From NCBI GenBank assembly GCA_007844125.1, contig CM017569.1:4553169-4617168 (forward strand): a DNA stretch of 64,000 nucleotides, given 5' to 3'. Of this stretch, positions 45,669 to 56,500 are shown in pieces. Each line of letters opens with the position of its first letter. The first letter of the stretch is position 1. This DNA is from Sinonovacula constricta (taxonomy: Eukaryota > Mollusca > Bivalvia > Cardiida > Solecurtidae). Both the position numbers and the translations under genes were made by a program. The notes under the pieces are model-generated. The model worked only from the letters and a program-made list of their open reading frames with translations, was not told the origin of the DNA and ran no database searches.

Positions 45669-45871
45669 ATGGCGGATGAAGGAAGCCCGACTCGAAAGAG
45701 AGGAAGGCCAGCTATGCCTTATTCGGAAAGAAAAAAAAGATCATTAACACGTAGGTTGGAACAGCACAAATCTAGAATTTACCTCGGGTCGGAAAAACAC
45801 AGATGGGACGATTTAAAACAACAATTCGACCTGAAAACTGATCGGGCGGTCGTTACATTCTTGATTGATAG
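45669..45871 (+). CDS. Gene B alternative first exon B1 (with AT-hook-like motif)
   Basis: The ATG has a strong context (aacaATGG). It encodes M-A-D-E-G-S-P-T, then RKRGRPAMP, which fits an AT-hook core, then SEKHRWDDLKQQFDLKTDRA and V-V-T-F-L-I-D. Donor gtaagt at 45872, phase 2. An in-frame upstream ATG at 45639 would add ten residues but has no basic character, so I chose 45669. No NRF1 palindrome seen upstream. Confidence 0.82.
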
Positions 45872-48800
45872 GTAAGTTCTTTTTCGGCTTGTTGAACGGA
45901 ATACTTGAACGGAAATGCCCGGAAAAAAAATCGGCTATGATCGCGACGATCGGAACACCTCGGACAATTCACGAATTCACGTCATTCGGAACACCTCGGA
46001 TAATTCACGAATGTCCCGAGAACGGAATTACCCGAGGAGTTCCTATTGGAATTCATGCATGATTCAAACTCCCGGCAATTGTTACATGTGTTACATGCCC
46101 ATGTGGGCCTTAACTTCTTTAATAAACTTGAAACGCAGTGATTCCTTCCCTTGACAGTACATTATATTTAAGTAGCAACGCGTGACGTAATCGCTTTGAG
46201 GAGATTGCGCATGATTGTCCCCAATCGGAACACTTCGGATATGATTGTCCCGAGGACGGAATTACCCGAGGAGTTCCGATTGTATTGGCCCGAGGACGGA
46301 ATTACCCGAGGAGTTCCGATTGTGATCGCGACTATGTCGACGAAAGCGAAAGTAATGTTTTAGTTTTTGTTTTCTTTTTTGCTTTACTTTTTTCTTTTCT
46401 TTTTTTTGAGTGGGTGTTTAAAAAATAAAAGAAAAAAGTTATTTAACATTCTTACTGCAAGATCATAAGGCCAACGCACAGTATTTGGCAATATATGGTC
46501 CATTCCTTGACATTAACATAGGACTAATTGATATTTTACGCATGCGCAACTAAAGTGCGGAAAGGAGTTTTCAGCTAGATGACCCTTTTTGTCATGTACG
46601 AAGAGAGTCAATGTTGTGTTTTGTTGTTGTATTTAATATAGCCATTCAAAGACAATGTTTATGTAAAAATGCACGCATCAAGTATATAGATAATAATTTA
46701 TTTACACGTTGTTGCCAAAATTAAGTCCTAAATAAAGTTTAGCCTTGCTTCGACTCCTTTTCGCTCGCCGATAAAGTGCGAAAAGTGTTTATTTTTCTGT
46801 AATACGCAAAGGTCGCATTAAATATTATTTTATTTGTAAGTCGGCTCAAATGAATAGGATTATTGTAACATAATTATAACAACAATTAAATAATACTTCC
46901 TTGTTTGCAAACACTGCAATAACAATGATAAAAAAACCCCTCCTTTTCGCTATTTAACTCCTTTCCGCACTTTAGTCATACGCAGTGCAGTATGGATGTA
47001 AACATGGTTCGTAAGAAGAAAACGGATACTGAAAAAAAGAGATACAATGCCATAAGACAAAAGAGGTTTCAGTCAAAAAAGGTTAATTTGAGAGAAGAAA
47101 TTGACAGATGGAATGTCATTAAGTCAGCTATTAGCGCAACATCAGATAAGGAAGTAGCTGCAGCATTAATCAACTGGTAAGTGCAAAGTCAATTTGGCCC
47201 TTGGGACGCGGCATTTCTTAAAAAGCAAAGGTACATTTTGCACATTGCACATGGGAAATATATAATCTTTCTGTTTTTGAATCACTGTAAAATAAATTAT
47301 TGCACATATATTTTGTTTGCCTTTTTAAAGCACGTAATCCAATTTAATTAGAAAAAATAACATCGCCTGGCAGCTTGAAGCATGGACCACTGTATTATCG
47401 TCGTACTTGTTTGACTTATCTATTATGTGAATGCATAACAATATCAGCTTATAAACTATGAATTTTTAAAGGACAACTAACCTCTAAACCAAAAATGTAC
47501 CGAAAAATCAACTTATTTTTAGAAATCTAGGTCAAAGCCATTCTGTGTTGATTTGCATGTTGAAATATTCGGAATACGCCGGTAATAGAGATGCGTCGAT
47601 AATAAAATAAATTTTGATTTTTAGTGCAGTTTTAAACTATTAATAAACTAATTATATAGACTAGTACTGTACATGGCTAGTTTTGATGCTTTTATGTGTT
47701 TAAAAATATGTACAACATTGTAGATACCTTTATGTTCCTGGATTGTTGTGTCCTAAGATATAAATTTGTAGATGGACAATTAAAAGAAAGAAAATAATGA
47801 AATTGAAAATATGCCAGTTTAGAAAACTATCAATTTAGTGTTGTTACATTTCTAATAATATAAATCATATTAAATTTGTTGTGTCTTTGTGGTTGGTGCT
47901 TTACATTTTATAGTATGTATTTCAAAGCACTTTGTTGAGTAACTGAAAAGTGTATATATATACTGGATTTATTACGTATGTGAAATGTAGAAATTAAACA
48001 AAATAAAAAACAGATTCATGAGAAGACACATTTCTTCTCAAGAATTTGACTTCTTGAAAGCAAGGCCACATTTTTATTTATTGCTATTTTGTTGAGTTTA
48101 GTGCTTGCTTTTCAGTTACTGAGATGCTCAGTAGCAGGACACATAATTTATAGTTCAACTAGAGTAGAGACCATTTAAATGTCTGTTTAGATATCAAGGA
48201 TACATCTCATTGCAAGGATACTTGTGGCAGATGTTTAACTAAGAATTAATCATTAGTCATAATTATTAGTTGTAGTTATATAAGCTGCTGTTACCAATGG
48301 CAACATGCCAAATGTTAATGTTCTTTCTATATCTATTAGCTGGTTACACAAGGATGAAGTTACCAGTCAAGGGGACAGAAAACCAGTGTGGATGCGCAAT
48401 GTTGCCACCCAGTCAAGGAGGTCACATGCACTGATTCACAATGGTAATTTACATTTCTTGTCAAATCGTTTATAGTGTAAGACCAATATCCACTGAAACA
48501 GAGTGGTAAATTAACTTGACAAATCGTTATAAGTGTTACAAATCCAAAAAAAAGGAGAGTTATAAATTACTCTGTAATCTTTCGATCTCATTTCAGTAAA
48601 AACTGACTGATAGCATGTTTACTTTTTAATGTGTCATTGAAGTACATACAACATATGGACAAGTCAGATGGGGTAAAATGTGTCAGAATAAGGGTTAAAA
48701 ATGGGGAGTTCCGCCATTAAAGCCAATTCTTTACTTGCTTCAATAACTAGTAACTTGTATCAATATCTATGGATTATTATCGACATACCAGTATTATGGA

Positions 48801-51800
48801 TGTACCAGTATATGTATTTCTAACATAATAATTTGCTTCATTTGCATGTTCTATCATTTATGCTAAGTTTCTGGCTGGTTGTCAGGTGGTGATTGCAAGT
48901 TTTGTCATGGCTGCTTTTCATTGCAGTCAGTCACTGGGACTAGTGTTCCTGAGGAAGTTGCTGTCATCTGCCATGCATACCATGAATATTGTCATTAGTT
49001 TATTCATTAACCTTGGATGTATACATGAACACAGGCAACCAGACTGTCCTACTCAGCAAACACATAAATGATATGTGTGGGGCTTACACAAAAAATCACA
49101 AGGAGCTGGGCAATAAAGAAGGAGAGGAGAACAAAGAGAATCAGTTTGTCGACAGCAATAGGTGGCGGTGTTTAAAGTCTATCCTTGGGTGTTCTTCTGA
49201 CACTGATCTTGCCATCAAGCTCATGGACTGGTGTGTATAACTTAATCTCTCAGCAATAATGCTTATTTTACAATTTGACAATTTGATTTACTTCTGGTAG
49301 AATATAAGGGCTAATGTTACTCAATTCCAGACATTTTTTTTAAAAGGGGATGCTAAAATGGATCATTCAAGTCACATTTACTATTACATATTCATAGTTA
49401 CCATGAAAAAACTACATTTCAGTAAAGAAATGAAACACAGATATCGGGTGTATCCCTCATTGCTCTTGGCAAGTTTTTTTCAATATAGTTGTAATGGAAT
49501 TATTTATAGCTCCCCCCACCACCAGCTAATTTCATCTGTCACCTTCCAGTGTTTATAAGAGTTGTCTTTCTTAAGAACTATTTTATAAATAGTTTTGATG
49601 CTGACTTATGACTTTTTCTAGAGCTCATTAATTTGCCATATGCTTAAATTGTTCTGATAAAATTACATTTGACTCTTGATAAAACACTATTTTCTCTTAT
49701 GTTTTATGAGCATTTGTGTTTGAGGTCTCATCCCTTGATTTTGTCTGTGTTTTTTAGGTTTGTTGAGTCACATCCACTGATGAAACTGAATGATGACAGA
49801 CTTTCCAAGGAACAAGTAGAAGCTGCAGAGGCTGTGATGAGGTATTTCCACACTTGCTGCAATTTGTACTTCAAGATTTGCTGTGACTTTTATTCAGACA
49901 TTGATGTTTCTCACAAGAAGTTAAAAAGGGTGTGGTATTTTCAGTTTCCCTGAACACATGGGCTCTTGGTGAGCTTTCCACATCCCTCTGCATACATAAT
50001 CTGTCGTTTATCAACCACCTTGTGACATGCGGCATCAACAACTTGTTTTTGAACACGCTGCAGACTGCACTTTTAGTCCAGTATTCACCAAACTTTTACA
50101 AAAAGTTTGTTTTAATTAATGAAATCTGATAAGTTTGTAACTGGACCACGTGGGGTCAAAAAGGTCATTAAGTGAAATCACTTTACAACCCTTGAACATC
50201 CATCCTAAAAGAGTTTTTTTTAGCCTGATCGTCTTAGAACTTTTAGAATCTTTACACAAATAACTTGTGATTACTTGTTGTCAAAGACACAGTTGTGTAC
50301 ATTTTGTCTTTTGATTAGATTTTAAAGCATACTGAAAGCCAGGGTCCTCTTTTGAGGGATTCATAGTCATTATAGCCCTCTTGTTTCTATAACAAATTTG
50401 CTTGATTAATCATATTAAATTGATGGCAGGTTCACCTATGGTGAAGCTTTCAAGTAGGGCCATTTGCAGGTCCATAGCCTCTCACCACAAGGGTTCGAGT
50501 ACCAGGATGGGCGAAAACTTTTATGCAAGAAGTTTTCTAGCTGACCTGTGGTGTGCCAGAGGTTCTACTTAGACACAAGTCTGGGATCTTCTTCCTCTGA
50601 TAATTAGCTGGACGTCACTAATATTACTACAATTGTGCTGGTGCAATGTACTAAAACAAACAAAGCAGGACATTGAAAGCCTTCACCATTAGTAGCAGCA
50701 CAAAACATCTTTACATAGAAGATGTAGTACTGTCGATGGAAGAGAAGATAAATGAAGCCAGTGCTATAAAAATACAACTATATAGTATATCATGTACTTT
50801 TCAATATTTGTGTAAACGTAAAAATCAAATAATAATGCTTTCTTTAAAAATTACTAATTCATGTCTGCCCATCTCCCAGGGGACCCAGCCTCTCAACTGA
50901 ACCATACTTGTTGACCATGAGGGTAACCAAGGAACAGGACTTGGCCATAAAGGCACTCTGTACACTCAAGGGATGGAACTATGAGCCTGCTGATATACCA
51001 GAACTCTGTATGTATTGTTTCTTGTTTTTATCTATATGTCCCACCAACACAGTTTTGGCCTTCAAGGCAATGTACATCTATAAGTAGTGGAGATTTCCAT
51101 TGTCCAACTATTAGCGATGGAGACATTCATTGTCAAGCTGCTAGTGGTAGAGACCTTCAGTGTTCAGCTACAAGTCGCAATAACTCAAGTGGTAGAGTGT
51201 TCAATTCCCAGCCGGGTCAAACCGAAGACTGTAGTAGTGGCTTTCCTCCTAACGCTCGGGGCTAAGGGAACAGCATTATGCCAGACTCGTTGGTGTCAGT
51301 ATAATGGACCAGCAGAGTTCAGACCCTGGGCACCTTATAAGTGCCCCTGAGCTATAATGATAGAAATGTGGCTGCACAGTATTGGCAAAAATGTCGGCAA
51401 ATCCCATCCCTCTCAGCTACTAGTGGTGGAGGCCTTCAATTTCAAGCTACTAATGATAGAGACCTTCACTGTTCAGCTATTAATGGTGGGAACCTTCAAT
51501 GTTTAGCTACTAATGGTAGAGACCTTCATTGTTCAGCTATTATGAATAGAGACCTTTACTGTCCAGCTATAAGTAGTGAGGACCTTCATTGCAAAGCTAC
51601 TAATAGTGGGAACCATTAATGTTTAGCTAATGGTGGTGGAGACTTTCAGTGTCAAGCTATTAGTGCTAGAGACCTTCAATGTCCAATGTTTAAAATCCAA
51701 AGCATGAGATTATGTCTTTTATTCTAACAGCCTGCCACAGTTCCCTATTGTACATCTTGACCTTGAACTCTTGATATATTCGCACCTATTGGGATACATT

Positions 51801-54300
51801 TAGAATGAAGCAAATGAAAAGCTTAGATATTTGCTATTATCTGCATGTGAAATCAACAAGACAGCTAGCTAGTGCAGATCTAGTTCAGACAGCTGCTGGT
51901 GGGTGTTGATCTAGATCTACAATGTTTGCCTCAGCCTGGTCAATTTATGCCTAGCAGGCAAAGAGTTACAAAGCATCATTGCATGGTATAAAAGTACTTA
52001 TTCCTAGTTATTCTGACATAGTAATTTTGTTACATTTTCATCAAAAGTTTTAGAACCTCTTTATGGTCACAAGATTATCTTACTTTGTTTCCTAAAAAGT
52101 CTTACAACTGTTGTTAGCCTTAAAAATATAGACTTTTAAAAGTAGATTCTTTCAAAAAGTACAAAAGGATTATTCTGGTAATAGAAGACATTAAGACTAA
52201 AATACATATTAAGGCAATACAAAATACAATTTGAGATAATGTGTTGTGTCATTTGCAATTATATCAATTTTAACAAAAATATAAAATAAAGATTTATTCT
52301 CAATACATGTACTCAGTGTCTATGTTTAATAAATTATCAATATGCAACAAAAATTTTGATATGTGAAAAGCAGGATGCAGTATATTCAATGTTTTTGTCA
52401 AGGTTATTATATTAATAACTTGAACAATGTTTGTTACCTTTATAACAACTAAAGAGTAAATAATACGAGAACCATATGTCCTTTTTTTTCATTTATTTAT
52501 TTTAAAGACTTGACACCTCTTTTCTTACTAAGCTTTTTTGTAAAAAATAGGTTTCAGTTTACACAAAACCTTCAAGCAAATCATATTACTTACTATAGTA
52601 TACATTATCCAAACATATATTTCAAAATAAGTTTGAACCAAACGTTTATTGCAAAATATGAAAAAAAAAGAGCAAACATGAATGCAGGCTTCTGACTTCA
52701 CAGTTATGAGATTGCTCAGATGTTTGCTGCAAGAGTTTGCATTTTTTTCTGAACTATATATCAGAAGATCTGCTGTAGTCAATGTACCTGCATGTTCTCT
52801 CATCTGCTGAAGTTCCAAGTTGCATTCACCTTTCTGTTTGAGTTTAAAAAACAAATACCTTTGAATACCTTACATTTTTCTAATTGCTATTGCATTATGT
52901 TTTGTTTTTTTCTATTTTAAGCCAACACTGTAAAGGAATTTACTGAAGCTGAGTGGACCAAGTCAGCATCATCAGCTCTACCATCAAAAGCAGCAAGGTC
53001 TACAAATTATGATCAGATTGGAGATTGGATTCGGTCAATGCCTGTTAGAGACAGCATGTCAAAACCATGTTCTACAAATAGAGATTGCCCAAAACAAATA
53101 TCAAGAAAAAAACAGTCTACAACGGCAGTTGTTACAGCAACTAAGTCAGAAAGTGATCCATTTGAATTAGGAAGTGATGCATTGGAGTCAGGAACAGTAA
53201 CCTCTGAACCACATCCAGTTCTGCTGACCCGGTTGCCTATGGCAATGACGCCAGGACAGACCTTTAGACTTTCCAGGGAAGGATTTACTCCTATAGCTCC
53301 ACCCCTGGTTCATCAAACTTCTCCTAGTGCTTCTGTTGCTACTCCCAGTGCTCTTGTAGTTTCATCCAGTGCCTCTCTAGCTCAACCCAGGGCCCCTATA
53401 GCTCCACCCACTACCCTCATAGCTCCACCTAGTACTCATTTACCTCAACCCATGGCTATTGTAGCTCCACGCATGACCCATATAGCTCCATCCAGAGTCC
53501 CTGTCCCTCCACCTATGGCTAATTTAGCTTTAAATATGACTCCTGTAGCTTCAACCAGGGTGCCTGTATCTCCACCAAGAGCCCTTGTTGCTCCAACTAG
53601 TTCCATGATAACTCCACCCAGTGCTTCTGTTATACCAGTGGTCCCCCATTCTCAGCACCAGGCTTGGTTTAACTTGTCTTCCTTGAGTCCAGGTACTCCA
53701 GTGATCATCAAACCTATTGTAGAGAGTAACCAGTCTCCTATCATAGTACCAGTGCTTGGGGGATTAACTACTTCAAACATAGTGCTAACTGGTAATCCAG
53801 TGCAAGTGGAAAACACAACCCCTAACATAGTGTTAGCTGAAAATCAGGGGCTTGTGGGAGATACACCTCCAAACATAGTGTTTACTGGAAATTCATTGCC
53901 TAGGGGAGTTCCAAACACATCTCCAAACATGGTGTTTTCTGGAAATTCATTTGTAAACAGTTGTAGTACTCAGGAGGTTTTACCTAATGTTCAGACAGTA
54001 TTACAAACTTTATTAGCAAATTTTCTATCATCACTAACAACGCCAGATGTTGTATCACCTTCTATTCAAAAGCCTACAAGTTTAGCTAGCATGGCATCTG
54101 ATTCTGTTACTGTGGATACAAAACAGGAAATAGTACCTAAACTAGAGCAAGTTGTTCCAGTGAGTGTGTGTTCAAGTATTGTGAATGTCTCAAATCCTCA
54201 AGTTAAACGGTCTAGTTCTCCTGTTCCTGAGCCAGCAGCCTCTACCACTCAGGTTGTTAGAGTAAAACAAGAACCTCAAGACATGGAGTGTAATAATTGA
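45669..54300 (+). CDS. Gene B: tandem paralogue of gene A with two alternative first exons; family not recognised
   Basis: First exon 45669-45871 or 46992-47176 joins shared exons 48340-48443, 49035-49230, 49758-49841, 50880-51007 and 52922-54300, in frame both ways (697 or 691 aa). The domain order matches gene A: basic RW..LK-TD first-exon motif, RKPVWMRNV block, second motif copy (RWRCLKSILGCSSDTDLA then L-M-D-W), FVESHP helix, W-N-Y-E-P module, and a low-complexity tail ending with VKQEPQD. Exon phases and two exon lengths equal those of gene A, so the pair arose by tandem duplication (inference). The tail is longer than in A (459 against 309 residues). Likely a nuclear regulator, on composition and SUMO-type motif only. 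Confidence 0.85.
45948..46322. mobile_element. Fold-back (MULE-like) element 3
   Basis: Short, GC-richer element with inverted arms of module 'atcggaacacctcgg' (left) and 'ccgaggagttccgat' (right, two tandem copies). A 10-bp direct repeat tgatcgcgac flanks it (45938-45947 and 46323-46332). It sits 76 bp after the B1 splice donor. Confidence 0.72.
46539..46547. promoter_or_regulatory. NRF1-like site of first exon B2, displaced by a MITE
   Basis: CGCATGCGC (ACGCATGCGC with its left base). It is 444 bp before the B2 ATG, but only 22 bp from it if the MITE at 46551-46974 is left out. Confidence 0.5.
46551..46974. mobile_element. MITE in the promoter of first exon B2 (TA target site)
   Basis: Perfect inverted ends: ctaaagtgcggaaaggagtt (46550-46569) and its reverse complement (46956-46975). 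TA lies at both outer edges, which fits TA target duplication (Tc1/mariner type). No ORF. Confidence 0.72.
46992..47176 (+). CDS. Gene B alternative first exon B2
   Basis: The ATG at 46992 (cagtATGG) has A at -3 and G at +4; a second in-frame ATG at 47004 begins MVRKKK, like A1's MVRPR. The exon encodes a K/R-rich stretch and EEIDRWNVIKSAISATSDKE then V-A-A-A-L-I-N. Donor gtaagt at 47177, phase 2. A MITE ends 17 bp before the ATG. Confidence 0.82.
48340..48443 (+). CDS. Gene B shared exon (RKPVWMRN block)
   Basis: The acceptor is tctattag and the donor gtaatt; phase 2 in, phase 1 out. It encodes WLHKDEVTSQGDRKPVWMRN then V-A-T-Q-S-R-R. Counterpart of gene A exon 29395-29501 (104 against 107 nt). 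Confidence 0.82.
49035..49230 (+). CDS. Gene B shared exon (second RW..LK-TD motif)
   Basis: The acceptor is gaacacag and the donor gtgtgt. It encodes GNQTVLLSKHINDMCGAYTK, a short E/K/N linker, then RWRCLKSILGCSSDTDLAIK and L-M-D-W. Same phases as gene A exon 4, but 72 nt shorter in the acidic linker. Confidence 0.85.
49758..49841 (+). CDS. Gene B shared exon (FVESHP helix)
   Basis: The acceptor is tttttttag and the donor gtattt; 84 nt, phase 2 at both ends. It encodes FVESHPLMKLNDDRLSKEQV and an AAEAVM helix. Diverged from the gene A copy at many codons, with length and phase retained. Confidence 0.85.
50025..50175 (+). repeat. Bivalve-type dispersed repeat, internal fragment
   Basis: 'ttgtttttgaacacgctgca', 'gtattcaccaaacttt', then 'gtaactggaccacgtggggt' and caaaaagg. 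In a gene B intron. Confidence 0.5.
50440..50612 (+). mobile_element. tRNA-derived SINE (family 2), plus strand
   Basis: B-box-like 'gggttcgagtacc', then 'ttctagctgacctgtggtgt' and 'agtctgggatcttcttcc'. Same family as 25020-25205 in opposite orientation. Confidence 0.55.
50880..51007 (+). CDS. Gene B shared exon (WNYEP module)
   Basis: The acceptor is catctcccag and the donor gtatgt; 128 nt. It encodes STEPYLLTMRVTKEQDLAIK and A-L-C-T-L-K-G-W-N-Y-E-P. Over roughly 105 nt it differs from gene A exon 33721-33848 at only about ten positions, far fewer than in the neighbouring exons. Confidence 0.87.
51080..51690 (+). repeat. 30-bp minisatellite interrupted by a SINE
   Basis: The unit is about 'gtagagaccttcattgttca' then gctactaatg. 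Three copies before 51175 and about nine after 51410. Because 30 is a multiple of three, one frame stays open by chance. Confidence 0.8.
51175..51410 (+). mobile_element. tRNA-derived SINE (family 1), plus strand, inside a minisatellite
   Basis: Head 'cgcaataactcaagtggtag' then 'gggtcaaaccgaagactg', body with 'gtgtcagtataatggacc' and 'ataagtgcccctgagctata', 3' end 'ggcaaatcccatcc'. It splits a 30-bp minisatellite. Confidence 0.72.
51865..51972. repeat. Fragment of the 'cttagcctgc' short element, right end
   Basis: Contains 'agtgcagatctagttcag' and ends 'gcctagcaggcaaagagtta', a decayed right terminus. Lies in the last intron of gene B. Confidence 0.45.
52922..54300 (+). CDS. Gene B terminal exon (repetitive low-complexity tail)
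   Basis: The acceptor is ctattttaag; stop TGA at 54298. About 459 residues. Order: VKEFTEAEWTKS start, PHPVLLTR block at about 53208, a run of roughly ten-residue repeats around A-P-P/A-P-R with V or I (53300-53640), four copies of P-N-(I/M)-V-(L/F)-(T/A/S)-(G/E)-N spaced 18-21 residues apart (53770-53950), then SSSPVPE and the SUMO-type VKQEPQD (54262-54282). Confidence 0.87.
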
Positions 54301-54415
54301 TTAGCCTTCATAAATAGATGAATTAAATTTGTACTTGCTAATCACATTGTTGATTCAAGTGTGCCACTCTCTAGTTATATGTAATGTTAACAGCTCTCTA
54401 GTTAAATGTAATATA

Positions 54416-55412
54416 AACAACATAGATCTGGACCTACTGGGTACTGTGTGATCAGGCTCAGATAAACAACATCAATTTGATGCCTGCTGGGGACTGTGTA
54501 ATCAAGCTCAGATAAACAACATAAATTTGGCACCTGTTAGGTATTGTGTGTTCAAGCTCAGACAAACAACAAAGGTCTGGTTCCTGCTGGAGACTGTGTG
54601 ATCAGGCTCAAACAACATAGGTCTGGTTCCTGCTGGAGACTGTGATCAGGCTCAAACAACATAGGTCTGGTTCCTGCTGGAGACTGTGTGATCAGGCTCA
54701 AACAGCATAGGTCTAGTTCCTGCTGGAGACTGTGTGATCAGGCTCAAACAACATAGGTCTGGTTCCTGCTGGAGACTGTGATCAGGCTCAAACAACATAG
54801 GTCTAGTTCCTGCTGGGGACTGTGTGATCAGGCTCAAACAACATAGGTCTGGTTCCTGCTGGAGACTGTGTGATCAGGCTCAAACAACATAGGTCTGGTT
54901 CCTGCTGGAGACTGTGTGATAAGGCTCAAACAACATAGGTCTGGTTCCTGCTGGAGACTCTGTGATCAGGCTCAAACAACATAGGTCTGGTTCCTGCTGG
55001 AGACTGTGATCAGGCTCAAACAACATAGGTCTGGTTCCTGCTGGAGACTGTGATCAGGCTCAAACAACATAGGTCTGGTTCCTGCTGGAGACTGTGTGAT
55101 CAGGCTCAAACAACATAGGTCTGGTTCCTGCTGGAGACTGTGATCAGGCTCAAACAACATAGGTCTGGTTCCTGCTGGAGACTGTGATCAGGCTCAAACA
55201 ACATAGGTCTAGTTCCTGCTGGGGACTGTGTGATCAGGCTCAAACAACATAGGTCTGGTTCCTGCTGGAGACTGTGTGATCAGGCTCAAACAACATAGGT
55301 CTGGTTCCTGCTGGAGACTGTGTGATCAGGCTCAAACAACATAGGTCTGGTTCCTGCTGGAGACTGTGTGATCAGGCTCAAACAACATAGGTCTAGTTCC
55401 TGCTGGGGACTG
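54416..55412 (+). repeat. 44/46-bp minisatellite 3' of gene B (about 22 copies)
   Basis: The unit is 'aacaacataggtctggttcc' then tgctggagactgtgtgatc and aggctca. Two length classes differ by one 'gt' (gtgtgatc or gtgatc). It starts 116 bp after the gene B stop, so it may be transcribed in the 3' UTR. Confidence 0.88.
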
Positions 55413-55585
55413 TAATTATTACAAATAAATCAAGCTGATGCCAACAACACAGGTCTGGTTCCAGCAATAAATGTTGTGACCTTAGTATTGCATTAACATC
55501 GTAAGAGAATATATAAGATTTTTTATTGCTTATAAATAAAGGTAGCATGGTACTAGTAAAGGAATGGACTCACTGCATACTTTTT

Positions 55586-56500
55586 TAGCTCACCTAAGCA
55601 CAACCTGCTCAAGGTGAACCTTTCTGATACCTGTCATGCAGCATCAATAATTTGCTTGTGAACACACTAGAGGCTACATTTTTTATCCAAAATTCATCAA
55701 ACTTGGTCAGAATGTTTGTCTCTAAACATCTTGGACGATTGGGTCAGATGGGGTTAAAAAGTAGGTCATTAGGTTAAATCTCTGAAAAAGCTTGTGAACA
55801 CACTGGAGGCCACATTTATAGCCCAATCTTCAACATATTTGGCTAGAATGAAATCATGGACGAGTTTGTAACTGGGTGACATGGGGTTCAAAAAGTAGAT
55901 CACTAGATCAAATCTTAGAAAAGCCTTTTATATTCACTAGTGGCCACATTTATGGCCCAATTTTCACCAAATTTATCTAGAATGTGTGGCCCAAAAGTAG
56001 GTTATTAGGTCAAATCTTAGAAAAACTTTTTTAAACACACTAGAGACCACATTTATGGACTAGTTGTAACTTAACATGGCCCAAATGTTTACCTGCATAA
56101 AATCTCTGCCGAGTTCGAAACTGGGTCATGTGGGGTCAAAAAGTAGGTCACTAGGTCATATCTTAGAAAACCCTTGTGAAAATGCTGTGACCACATTTAT
56201 GGCTCAATCTTCACTTAACAAGGGCAGAATGTTTGCCAGCAAGAAGTCTTGGGTGAGGTCGTGACTGGGTCACGTGAGGTCAGAAACTAGGTCAAATGTT
56301 AGAAGAACATTGTGAACTTGCTAAGAGGCCACATTTATGGCCCAATCTTCACCAAACTTAGCTAGAAGTTTGCCTGTATGAATTTTTAGACATGTCTTTT
56401 TTTAACTCATTTGGATTCAGTAGGTTACAGGTAAAATTCTAGAAAATGTTATCAACCCATTTGGCCTAATCTTCACCAAAGGTCACTAATTATTAAATTG
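55586..56500 (+). repeat. Bivalve-type dispersed repeat, long copy with internal tandem units
   Basis: Starts 'tagctcacctaagcacaacc'. Then about six units of roughly 110-140 bp, each with 'ccacatttatggcccaa', 'gtaactgggtcacatgggg' and 'aaaaagtaggtcactaggtc'. Non-coding. Confidence 0.65.

Noticed and set aside
51341..51619. 92-codon frame with a ten-residue 'RDLHCSA' repeat
   Set aside because: Translation of the 30-bp intronic minisatellite; it also reads into the SINE.
54652..55160. Minus-strand frames repeating 'SRNQTYVV' or 'QSPAGTRPML'
   Set aside because: Shadow of the 44/46-bp minisatellite.
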